This document shows positions 41,201-50,515 of a stretch of 64,000 bases of DNA, one piece after another; positions within the stretch are counted from its first letter, which is position 1, and every line of letters begins with the position of its first letter. The notes beneath the pieces are model-generated. The model was not told the DNA's origin. It saw nothing but the letters and a program-made list of their open reading frames with translations, and did not search any database. Origin of the DNA: Cafeteria roenbergensis (taxonomy: Eukaryota; Sar; Bigyra; Bicosoecida; Cafeteriaceae); NCBI GenBank assembly GCA_008330645.1, contig VLTN01000025.1, forward strand, positions 124,001 to 188,000, in the 5' to 3' direction. Both the position numbers and the translations under genes were made by a program.

Positions 41201-43718
41201 CACAGCCTCGGCGGCGGAGCTGGCCGCCGCATACGCCGCTCGCGTGACGTCCACGCAGTCGTCGAAGCGGTCGGCGCAGTCTGCTGCTCGCGTGCCGGTG
41301 CCCGAGCAGTTCCTCTCCGAGATCAAGGGCGCCGACCTCGCCCTCTGGCGCCAGCGCACCGCCGAGTCGCCCGACTACTTCAAGTTCATCCGGCGCCTTC
41401 TCGACGAGCTCACCAGCGCGTCGGCGGCGCCCCCAGCTGCCGCCGACTCTGCCGCCGACTCGGGCGCGGCTGCACCGGCCGCTCCCGCCTCCGCCTTGGC
41501 CACCCAGCTCGTGGACGCCGCCGAGGAGCTGGAGCGCGAAGAGGAGGACGAGGACGCTGTGGTGGACGCGGTGGTCGAGAACCCCGACTCGGACTCGGTG
41601 GCCATCAAGCCTGGCCCCGTCATCCCGCCGCCCGGCCCCCTTGCCGAGCCGCTCGCCGAGCCCACTGTTGGGTACCCCACCACCGCCATCACCAGCACCG
41701 CCGCAGCGGCCAAGCTCGGCGGAGCCGACGTCATTGTGGCTCAGCTCGCCATTCGCTTCACCGCCATCTCTCTCAACGCCTCGGACGGGACCGTGCGTGC
41801 GGACGCTCTCAAGTGGGTCACCAAGCTCACCGGCATCCTGCGCCGCAACGTGGTTGCCTGCGTCTGGCTCCTCAACGCCCTCAGCAGCGCCCGCTCCAAC
41901 CTCTCCGCCGCCCTTCTCGGGCACTCCGACTCGAAGCTGCGCGAAGGCTTCGCAGCCCTGGTGCGCATCGCGGTCCGCTCCGTCCTCAGGTACGAGACCA
42001 TCGACGGCACGGAGGAGCTCGCTGCTCTGCCGGCCGCCACCGGCGACGAGGCCGCGGCCTCCAGCAAGCCCTCGGACGAGGTCGTCGCCTCCGCGCTCGA
42101 GTCGGCCAGGCGCAACGCTCGCGCCCCCGCTGACGCCGACGTCACCCCCGAGTTTGCCGTCGAGCACGGCAGCTCTGTCCGTCGCCTGGCCGAGGCTTTG
42201 CTGGCTGAGCTGCCCTTCATCGGGAAGTTCGCCTCCAGCTGGAACCCCGTCTTCGGCATCCTGCAGGACATCGCCGAGTTTGGCGGACCGGGGGCCGCCG
42301 CCTTCCTGCTCGCTCGCGGGGCGGTGGAGGCCACCTGCGAGCTCGTTGTGGAGTCCACCCCGTACGCCAAGGTGTTCGAGGAGCTCGGCGACTTCTGCCC
42401 TGCTGACATTGTTGCCAAGGCGGCGCGGTCGCGGTCCAACTTCAACTCTGGGGAGCGGCTGGACGCCGCCGAGCAGGCCATCTTCCGCTCCAAGCCGAGC
42501 CGGGTGGCGGTTGGCGGCGAGTTCGACGCGTCCCTTCCCAGGGCGCTGATCCAGTCCCTCGTCTGCCGCTGCAAGCCTGTCTCCGGCAGCACGTCAAGCG
42601 CCCACCTGCTGCCCTTCACCAAGTGCGAGGCCGACGCCTCAGCGCTGCCTCTGCCCTCGATGGCTGCCCACGTCCTCTTCTCCGGCTCCTTCCTCACCCA
42701 CCTCGCCACGAAGCTCGCCTCGTGCGCGGAGCAGAAGGCCCTGACGCCCCTCTTCTCCCACCTCGTTTGGGGAACCGGGTCCGAGACCACGGACCTGCTG
42801 GCAAAGGTTGTGCGCGAGGCCCCGCAGGCCGGCGACTTTGACGGGTTCGATATCGTCCCCCTCCTCTGGGCCGTGCAGACCCTGGCCGAGGTCGCGGACG
42901 GCGACAAGGCCGGACCCCGCGCGCACGCCGTGCTGGACGCAGCGGTGGAGGCAGTGAAGCGCCTTTCAGCCGGCTTCTACCTCATCACCGAGCGCGCCAT
43001 CCGCGTCTTCTGCAAGCTGGCCGCTCGCTCCGACGTGGTGTTCGAGTGGTTCAAGGCCAACGCGGAGCGCGCCGGCTGGATGCTGGAGTGGCTGCTGGCC
43101 AACCCCATGAAGCCAGCCGTGCACGCTATCACGGGCATGCGCCTTGCCAAGAAGCCAAGCGTCGATCCGTCCGCTGTCGGAGGCTACCTGTGGCGGCCGC
43201 CTGACATGGTCCGCAACGCGAGGCGCCTGGCGGCCGGCGAGCGCCCGACCTTCACGCCCCGCGGCTTCGACGACGACGACCCCAACTCCGTCGTTGGCGG
43301 CAGAATCCGCATCTGCATCTTCATCGACGCCAAGCAGTCCAAGTTCAGGTGGCTGCGTGCTCGTGTGGTGGGCTTCATCAAGTCCCGGTCATTCCACCGC
43401 ATCGTCTACGATGTCGTGCCGGCCCCGCCGAGCAACCGCGTCCGCCTGGAGCACTTCCGCGTGCACCGCCTCGCGGACGACGCGCCGCTGATGACGCGCG
43501 ATGACCCACCCGCCACGGACGAGCCTGCCACGTTGCTTGGGGACCCCAACGACAACTCCCAGGACGGCGAAGGAGAGGACGCGCCTGACGCCGAGGAGGA
43601 GCCCGCCGCGCCCGCTCCGGCCACCGAGCCCGCCGCGGATCCTCGCAGAGACGGTGGCGACGCGCAGCCCTTGGACGGCGGTGACGCTGACTTTGACGAT
43701 GACGATGACGATGCCTGA
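32231..43718 (+). CDS. Giant USP-family deubiquitinase with MABP-like and Tudor-like N-terminus (five exons)
   Basis: 3460 aa cysteine protease that would cleave ubiquitin from proteins; USP9X/USP24/USP34-like. Exons 32231-32564, 33003-33083, 33212-33540, 33725-36798, 37154-43718; all four junctions keep phase. N-terminal ~140 residues resemble an MABP beta-prism (ITGLVV, AFLAFRR, PITDLALD, PEGYAVLEPPL). Next is a Tudor/chromo-barrel-like segment (VGDKVDAQNRNGVWWKGEVV). Long helical-repeat region follows, as in USP9X, broken by a Gly-Tyr-rich stretch (nt 34620-34770) and a Ala-Asp repeat (nt 35936-36000). Catalytic domain: Cys box NLGCICYMNASNQQLFMIP (Cys about 2197) and His box TSGHYFSY (His about 2484), then NDQHV. 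A second Tudor-like segment (WLRARVVGFIKS) and an acidic tail end the protein. The last intron hosts a tRNA gene. Confidence 0.88.
36867..36953 (+). tRNA. tRNA-Sec: Selenocysteine tRNA, anticodon UCA, nested in a deubiquitinase intron
   Basis: 87 nt with the eukaryotic tRNA-Sec shape. Acceptor arm of 9 positions (GCAGGGGTG with CTCACCTGC) with mismatches including U6-U67, which is also present in animal tRNA-Sec. Six-bp D stem (CCTAGA/TCTGGG) closing a four-base TGGT loop. Anticodon loop CTTCAAA with anticodon TCA. Long variable arm with stem GTGCA/TGCAC. T arm GGAG-TTCAATT-CTCC; discriminator G. It reads UGA as selenocysteine after charging with Ser and conversion by PSTK/SepSecS. An AT-rich patch (GTATTGGCAATTTT, 36831-36844) sits where a Pol III TATA element would lie, and a T run follows. 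Lies in intron 36799-37153 of the USP gene, same strand. Confidence 0.93.
36964..36976 (+). terminator. RNA polymerase III terminator (T13)
   Basis: Thirteen consecutive T residues begin 11 nt after the tRNA-Sec discriminator base. In this GC-rich sequence such a run is conspicuous and fits Pol III termination. It may also serve the host intron, whose acceptor lies about 180 nt further on. Confidence 0.8.
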
Positions 43719-43980
43719 GCCAGATGGCGGCGTGCCAGCCCGCAGGACGCGATTGCGAACCGTTTCCCTCCTTCGCAACAGAGCTCCCCCCCACCCGTGC
43801 ACCCAGCGCTCCTGGAGCCAATGCCGAGCCTGTTCCCACAGGGGTGCACGCACCTTCGTTGAGGCCGAGCGCCGCTCGTCCAGCCAGCCACCGGCAAATT
43901 TTCCCACGCGTGAATGCGGAATCACACACAAAGCAAACTCGCGACCAAAATTGCAGGTGCGCACGGCGGAGCTCGTCACC

Positions 43981-45165
43981 TCACGAGGCTTCGAGCAGCG
44001 CCACAGCTTCGTCCGGAATGACAGCGTCATGGCCAAATCGCAAGACATGCAGCAATGTCATGACACCTTCCCCGGGCTCATCTCCCGGCCATTCCGCTTG
44101 CGCGCGCTGGCCCTGGGGCAACATGACGATACCGGCAACGATGACGCTCGCCAGCACCATGGCCCAGGGACGCCCGGCGGCCCGGGGAAGTGGCAGCCGC
44201 AGCGGCCCAAGCCACCACTCCGAGTTGTTGAGCAGGCCCGCCCGGAGCCTGAGCGCCTGCGCTGGCTCGGCCATGAGCGACGCTGCCGTTGCCAGGCCGG
44301 CGATGCAAGCTGCTCCTGATGCCGCGGCCGCCAGCAACGCGCGCGCAATCCTCGCCGGCTTCCAGCCGATCGCAACGGTTTCCAGGGCCGCTGCGCTGTC
44401 AAAGGGTATGCCGCAGGCTGCGGGCTCGCGGGCCGGTGCAACTCGCTCGCCTCGGTCCGTGACCAAAGGGAGGGGCTGGGGCCTCACGAGCACGGCGCCG
44501 GCCGCCATGCGGCTCCCGGAGGCGCGCCTGTCGCGCCTGGGGCCGTCCACCAACTCAGCAATGGTTGCGTCCTCCTCCCAGTCCCGCAACGCCCTTGCGC
44601 GCATGCCGGCCACGATGTAGCGCCGCTGCTGGATACCAGACGCGGTCGCGTCAAGCCGCTGCAGCCGGAGCATCTCCCCCAGCTCAAACATCAGGGGCTC
44701 CCACGTAGCCGCCCACCCCGCAATGCAGTAGTCCTGCGGGCTGCACAAGGCCCACGCAATGGGAGCCCCGCCAGCCAAGCCCACGGCGAAGTTTCCCATG
44801 ACCCGCAGCGCGGGGTGTCGCCAGCTTGAGGCCTCGCGCGCAGAGGCGGCCTGCCTCGCCACGCGCTCCGCGGTGGGGAGGACAATGCCGTACAGCGGCT
44901 CCGTGACCATGAGCCCGATCGGGGTCAGCAACTCGGAGCTGTGGTTCCCGCCTTGGTCTGCTGCCGTGCACGCGTTGGCAAACACTGACTGCGCCTTGCG
45001 CCTCGCGTTGCGCTCCGCCCGGTCTTGAACCGAGGCCACGGCGAGCTTGATTGCAGTGACGGAAAGGAGCGAGCACCCCACTGCCACTGCATCAACGCTG
45101 GCGTCGATGAGCGCCTCAAGCACGAGCGCTGCGACTTCCTGGACGAGCGCCTCTGGCGCTTCCAT
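43981..45165 (-). CDS. Hypothetical multi-pass membrane protein
   Basis: 394 aa from ATG 45165 (MEAPEALVQEVAALVLEAL); function not recognised. Four candidate membrane segments: one near residue 30 (AVGCSLLSVTAIKLAVASV), NFAVGLAGGAPIAWALC, one in the last third (LLAAAASGAACIAGLATAA) and WAMVLASVIVAGIVML. A cytosolic-looking loop is rich in Arg and Asp. The frame stays open upstream to 45360 but that part has no membrane-protein character and no ATG that is clearly better. Downstream of the ankyrin/FN3 gene on the same strand, and convergent with the USP gene 262 bp away. A mitochondrial inner-membrane or plastid/ER protein are all possible. Confidence 0.6.
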   Translation of the reverse strand: MEAPEALVQEVAALVLEALIDASVDAVAVGCSLLSVTAIKLAVASVQDRAERNARRKAQSVFANACTAADQGGNHSSELLTPIGLMVTEPLYGIVLPTAERVARQAASAREASSWRHPALRVMGNFAVGLAGGAPIAWALCSPQDYCIAGWAATWEPLMFELGEMLRLQRLDATASGIQQRRYIVAGMRARALRDWEEDATIAELVDGPRRDRRASGSRMAAGAVLVRPQPLPLVTDRGERVAPAREPAACGIPFDSAAALETVAIGWKPARIARALLAAAASGAACIAGLATAASLMAEPAQALRLRAGLLNNSEWWLGPLRLPLPRAAGRPWAMVLASVIVAGIVMLPQGQRAQAEWPGDEPGEGVMTLLHVLRFGHDAVIPDEAVALLEAS

Positions 45166-45428
45166 GCCCGAGAGCGGCTTCGGCCCCTGGCGCCCTGCCC
45201 GGGCAGCTCCGCGCCACTTCGAGGCACGCCAACTTCCAACGCCCCCGCGGGGTGTCACCCCGCCGCGCGGCTGCGTGTGGCTGCCCGGCGTTTTTGGAAC
45301 TTGTGACCAGTGCAGAGCCGGGTTGCACGCGACGGAGCGCTTCAATGTCTCTGTTTGCAAGCCTCAACGCAGCGCCTTGCATGCAAAACCGCTGCACCCA
45401 CGCCCGGAGCGCCCACCCCGCAGCAGAG

Positions 45429-48400
45429 TCAGTCGACGTCGTCCTGGCCTGCGAGCACCTTGCGAACTCGGTCGTTTTTCTCGGCGCGCACGCCTGCAAT
45501 TGCCCTCTCAAGCTCCGTCTCAAGGGCTGTGAGGACGTCCATGTCCAGGGACCGGAGCGCGCGCCGGTCCGCCCGGTAGACCTTGAGCCTGTCGTCCGCG
45601 GCGTCGGCTCGCCTGCCCGACTTGCGAAGCTGCAGCTCAAGCGATGCCGCCTTGGTCTCAGCCAGGCGCCGCTCCTCGTTGGCCTCCCTCAACGCCTCTC
45701 TGAGGCTCTGTAGAGTCGACGCGAATTCCCTCTCCAGCAGCGGCGTCCTGATGTCGTCCCTCGGAGACGCCGTCCCGGCCCCGGCCCCGGCCCCGGCCCC
45801 GGCCCCTGAGGCCGTGCGAGCCGCCTCAGCCCGGGCTCGCTGCCTGACATCCCCGGGGCCGCCCCCCCTGGTCCAACCAGTCTGTCGCCCGCCCGTGTCA
45901 ACAGCTCGGCGCCCCGACTCCACCGACCCGGCGTCGGCAGCTCCGGCGCCCGACCAGCTGTGCCCCGAATCCTCGCCGACGTCTCCAGCCCCCACTTCGC
46001 TGGCAGAGTGCTGGCCTGCGCTGGTGGAGGGACGCATGGAGCGCTGACTTCGGCCCCAGAACAGGCCGGACGAGGGCGGCTCTGCCGCAACCTCCGCATC
46101 TGTGGAGTTCTCTGCGGGCGATGCTGCTGCGGCTGCCGGCGCAGCCTTGGGCGCTGACGACAGCAGCGATGCAGATGACGAGGAGGAGGAGGACGATCCT
46201 GCCCCGCGCGCCGCCCGTGCGCCGTTCGACCCAGCAGAGGGCGCTGAGGAGCCCCCGTCTTGCGCCTGCGGTTTTCTGGGCGCGCGAGGCTTGCGGCCTG
46301 CTCCGCTGCCCTTGCCGCTGTCCCTGCCTCTGCCACCGGTGCCACCGCCTCCTCCCCGCGATCTGTCGCCCCCCGCCTGTCCGCCACCGGACCAGCCTGC
46401 CTGCAAGCCAGAGAGGGCGCCCCCCTCGCCCTGCACGCGCCGGGCCCAGAACCCGCCCCCTGTGCCCTCACCGCTTCCAGTGCCCTTGCCCGTATTGCGG
46501 CTGCCGCTGCCGCTGCCACCGCCGCTGCCGCTGCCGCTGCCACTGCCGCTGCCGCGCCCAGCGCCCACGCCCGCGGAGCGCGGCGACGCAGAAGCAGCCG
46601 CGCCGAGCCCGAGCCCAGCCGCGGCATCCGCTCCAGGAGCCGAGACTCCAACTGCGCTGTCCGTGGCGGCGGCTGAGAGGGGGCGCATTCCCGATCCCGG
46701 CCGGGCAAACGGCGCGCCGACCCCTGACCCTCCGCGCCTGATCTTGCCGCCCTGCGCCGTGGCGAGAGCGGGGGCGGGGGACGCGTGCCTCAGGGCAGAC
46801 GGGAACATGACCCCGCCCATGGCGCCGAGAGCGCCGCTGAGGGTGCCCGGGGTGGGCGGCGCACCGGCGCGGATCCCGGCGGCGCCATGCCTGTCGGCGG
46901 ACAGCGGTCGGCTGTGGCTCTGGTGGGACGGCAGCCGGTGCCTGGGGAGCGACGGCGGGCCGCCCCCAGCAGCTGCCATCATGAACCCCGTTGAGTCGAG
47001 AGCATCCACCCTGTCCGCCGGCGGCGCTGGCCTGGCCTGCAGCGGGGAGAGCGGCCGCCTGGTCGGGGACGACGCGGCGGCAGACGCCCCACCACCCTCT
47101 TCCTCGTCGTCGTCGTCGTCGTCGTTGTCGCTGGCACCGTCGCTTGTTTTGCGCGCGGCGCCGGCCCGGCCTCTCTCGTCCGCGTCCTCCCAAGAATCAG
47201 CCGGCGAGGGTGGGGAGGGCGCCCGGGCCCGCCCAGCGCGCCCCGAGCGACCCCGCGGAGGCTGCACCCCCGCCGGCTCGCCTGTCGGGGCAGGGGCCGA
47301 CGGAGCTGGCTGCGGCTGCGGCTGCGGCTGCGGCTGCGGCGTGGCCTTGGCTCCCGACCTGCCGCCGCCCACGGACGACCCGCCCGCCGCAGCGGCCTCC
47401 TCCGCAGTGAGGGTCCACATGACCTCCGATGCCTCGGACCAGCGGCCCCATCCGAACTTGTTGCTCGCCGCAACGCGCGTCACGAAGGCATGACCTGGCC
47501 TGAGCCCGCGAATTCGGCAGTGTCGCGACGCCACGCGCCGGCCCACCGTGCGCCACGCGGCCTCGCCGCTGGGCATGCGCCCGCCCTCGATTCTGGCGAG
47601 CTGCAGCCCGTACGCCTCGACCCGGCGCGGGCCGTCCGGCTCGTCGTCGGCGGGCGGGTCCCAGCGCACCTCGAGCATGTCAACGGTGCTGAGCTGGAGC
47701 CGGGGCGGGTCCGGCACGGACGGCAGGCGGATCTCGGGGAGCCGCATCTGCATCTGGGCAATGATGTGGTCGTGCCCGTTGGCGGCAGCGTCGTCGAGAG
47801 GCGTGGACTGCTCGGAGTCTTTGGCGAACGGGTCAGCGCCGTACATTAGGAGCACCTGCGCGATGGCATGGTGCCCGCCCATGCACGCGTAGTGCAGGGC
47901 CGTCTTTCCTAGCTGCGGGGCGCTGGTGCGGGGGCCGGTGCAGCGCGGGTGGCCTTGCGTGCGTTGGCAGCAGTCGCGACCGCGCGACGGCCGCGGGACG
48001 CGCACCCGGCAGCCGGCTTTTCGTGCTCATGCCCAGAGCGCCTCCAAGTGGGGCGTAGCGCCGCGGGACTCGCCGCTCACCTTGTTCGCGGTCATGGGCT
48101 GCGCCGGGCGGTCCGCCGTGAGCAGCAGGTTGACGATGCGCTTGTGGCCGCTCAGCGACGCCTTCATCAGCGCCGTCCATCCTGCCTGCGGCAACCAAGG
48201 CCCGAGGGGTCACACCGGGTGCGCGCTGGGTGGTCGCTACGCGGGGGCGAGGGCGCGCGGAGGGCGCGGGCGCCATTTGCCCAACGCCGACGAGGTTTGG
48301 AGGCGCTGCAGTTGGCCGACGACCCACAGCATCCCACGCGTTGGCGTCCGTTCCCGATTGGAGCAGGCGCTTCAGCGTGTCCTCGTCCCCCTTGTCCGCC

Positions 48401-48441
48401 GCCTTGAGCAGCCGTCCCACGGGGCCCGCCGCTCCGGCCAT
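45429..48441 (-). CDS. Ankyrin-repeat and fibronectin type III protein (three exons)
   Basis: 900 aa. Exon 1 48441-48328 (38 codons), intron 48327-48186 (GTGGGT...CCGCAG), exon 2 48185-48081 (35 codons), intron 48080-47913 (GTGAGC...CCGCAG), exon 3 47912-45429; all phase 0. Exons follow ankyrin repeats: LLKAADKGDEDTLKRLLQSG, then AGWTALMKASLSGHKRIVNL, then LGKTALHYACMGGHHAIAQV. An FN3 domain follows (PPRLQLSTVDMLEVRWDPP ... ASNKFGWGRWSEAS). The middle 400 residues are disordered and Gly/Ser/Arg-rich. The C-terminus is a coiled coil (LREALREANEERRLAETKAA). Ankyrin plus FN3 recalls ANKFN1 of animals, but orthology is not claimed. Divergent from the acetyltransferase gene. Confidence 0.82.
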
Positions 48442-48601
48442 ACTGGCCCGGGGGAACGGGCGACAGGAGGCCTGGGGCGGTGCGCGAGGCGGCAGACAAT
48501 CGGGCTGCCATTGTGGCGTTTGTTTGAGCAGAGCGCAGAACGAGCCAGCGCCTGCAAGCGACGCTGCGCATCGTCCGCAGCACCGCCGAACGTTTTGCAG
48601 C
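48442..48601. promoter_or_regulatory. Divergent promoter region (ankyrin/FN3 and GNAT genes)
   Basis: 160 bp between start codons. Contains GCCATTGTGG near 48509, but no established box. Confidence 0.4.
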
Positions 48602-49848
48602 ATGGCAGCGGTGGCACGCCGCGTCGCGATGCGGCTCACGCCCGAGAACGCCCCCGCCGCAGCACGCTGCGTCGCAGAGAGCTTCGCACACCCGCAGTCG
48701 CGTGACCCATTCACAACGTGAGCTCAGGGCGCGGCCTCGCGCGGCTCCCCCGGCCCGGGCGAGGCACCGACCGCGCTGCGCTTGCTTCGGTTGGGGGTGG
48801 CCGCTCCTTTCTGGCCGCGGGCGGGCTGCTCGGGTCCTGCGTGCGCAAGGGCGCTTCGACTCGCGCGGCGCGGCTTTTCTTGCCTGCCCAACGGCCGGTG
48901 CCGCATATCCCCGAGAATGCAGCGTTCCTGGGTCGCCGTGACAGCCTCCTCGAAGCCACGACTGCTCAGCCTTTGCGTCTTGCATTGAGGGCCGCTTTCC
49001 CGTCCCGCGCAGCCAGTTCAAGCTTCAGAGGCACCAGTGGTTCAGGATGGCGTGAGTCTGGCTCACGCGGCGCGCGCGCCTGCCGAGGTGCTGGCACGCG
49101 CGCACGCACCCGAGTTCGAGGCTCGACGCAGCGCTGGCGTTGGCTCCGGTTCGCGCTGGCCAGCGTCTGGGCTTCGCCCCAGGGCAGGCCGAGCGTCAAG
49201 CTGGAACTCGCGCGGGGTGTGTGACCCGCGGCTCACACGTTGCGCAGCGCCGCTCGCGGCGACCGGTCCCGTTTCCTCTCCCACCGCCTTGCTCGGTGCT
49301 GCCGCAGCTACCCGTTCGTGCAGCGTGCTGCCGACGCCACCAACCCCAAGGGCGTGGTGGTAATGAACGAGGACGGCGAGACTGTGGACGCTGTCATGGT
49401 CAACGAGGACTTCCGCATGGCGCCTCCCCCCGAGTACCGCCTGCTCCCAGCCGAGTGGCGCCCCGTCCGCGCCTGCTTCCGCGAGCTGCACACCCGCTTC
49501 AAGGCCAACTACTCCCGCCCCGTCGCCGAGGGCGAGATCCTCCACTGCCTCTACTTCACCTGCGTGCGGCCGGAGGTGCGCGGGCAGGGCCTCATGAAGG
49601 CGCTTTGGGACGAGACGCAGGTGGTTGCCCGGGACTATGGCTACAAGCACCTCGTGGCTGAGGCCCCCACCCGCGAGGTGCGGAGCGTGCTGGAGGAGAG
49701 CCTCGGGTTCAAGGAGGTCGCTGCGGTGGAGTACGCCGACTGGCGCTTCGAGGGGGCCACTCCCACGGAGGCGCTCGCCCTTGCCAACCCGGTTGAGTGG
49801 TCCCGCCTCTCGATCAGCATCAGGAACGTCTTCTCCAACATGTACTGA
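48602..49848 (+). CDS. GNAT-family N-acetyltransferase (three exons)
   Basis: 231 aa acetyl-CoA-dependent acyltransferase; substrate unknown. Exon 1 48602-48717, intron 48718-49012, exon 2 49013-49051 (39 nt, encodes QFKLQRHQWFRM), intron 49052-49307, exon 3 49308-49848; phases 2 and 2. Introns are GTGAGC...GCGCAG and GTGAGT...CCGCAG. N-terminus MRLTPENAPAAARCVAESF then DPFT is the common GNAT opening in which a small helix EQW/HQWF follows. Motif A is VRPEVRGQGLMKALWDETQ (acetyl-CoA loop R-G-Q-G-L), then AEAPTREVRSVLEESLGFKEV (motif B region). The family expects the helix encoded by the small exon, which supports it. The C-terminus SISIRNVFSNMY is not a clear targeting signal. Confidence 0.85.
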
Positions 49849-50515
49849 ACTCAGAACTGCTTCTGCCCACTGACACGGCCGGGCCGGCATCCAAGTCCTC
49901 AGTCTTTGGCACCGAGTGTTGGCTGGCCTGGTGGGGGCGTTTGAGCGCCTTCGCGATGGAACTGGGCAGCTGACTGTGCATGAGCGGAACCCTGCTTTCC
50001 TGCCGTTGCGGCGCCCCCCTGATGGGGCGGGGGGAGGGAAGGCAGTCAATGCGCTGCGTTGCAACTCGCTCCAAGCCACGCGCGCCGACATTCCGCAACG
50101 TGGTCAACTCTGCACGCGCGCACACATTTTGCCAATGTCGCTCGAGCCCCGGCTATCCACTGACGAGGTGTCGACGGGGCATCCCGTCGCTGCAAAGGTG
50201 AGCTTCTCCGCACAAGCAGCGTTGAGTTCTGCTCAGGGCAGACGGGGAGCACTTGTCAAGCGCCAGTCGGCAGGCCCGAACGTGGTTTCTGGCCACTGCC
50301 AACAAAGGCAAACCAACCAGGCACGCACAGCTAGCGCAACACAAACTGTTTGAGTGAGTGCTCGCGATTGGTGGGGGCGGAGAGCAGCGCACAAATGGTA
50401 TTGAGATACTGAAGTTGTCGCACGATGCGGGGAACCTGCAGCGGCCCCCGCGCTCAGAGCACGCTGCTTCGAGTGCGTCTTGATGTCGCACGCGCCGGGT
50501 CCGCCATTGACCCGC
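49849..50515. other. Convergent intergenic region, no gene seen
   Basis: 667 bp between the stop codons of the acetyltransferase and the second giant gene. Somewhat less GC-rich than its surroundings (for example around 50270-50420). No RNA gene, repeat or domain-like open frame seen. Confidence 0.5.
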
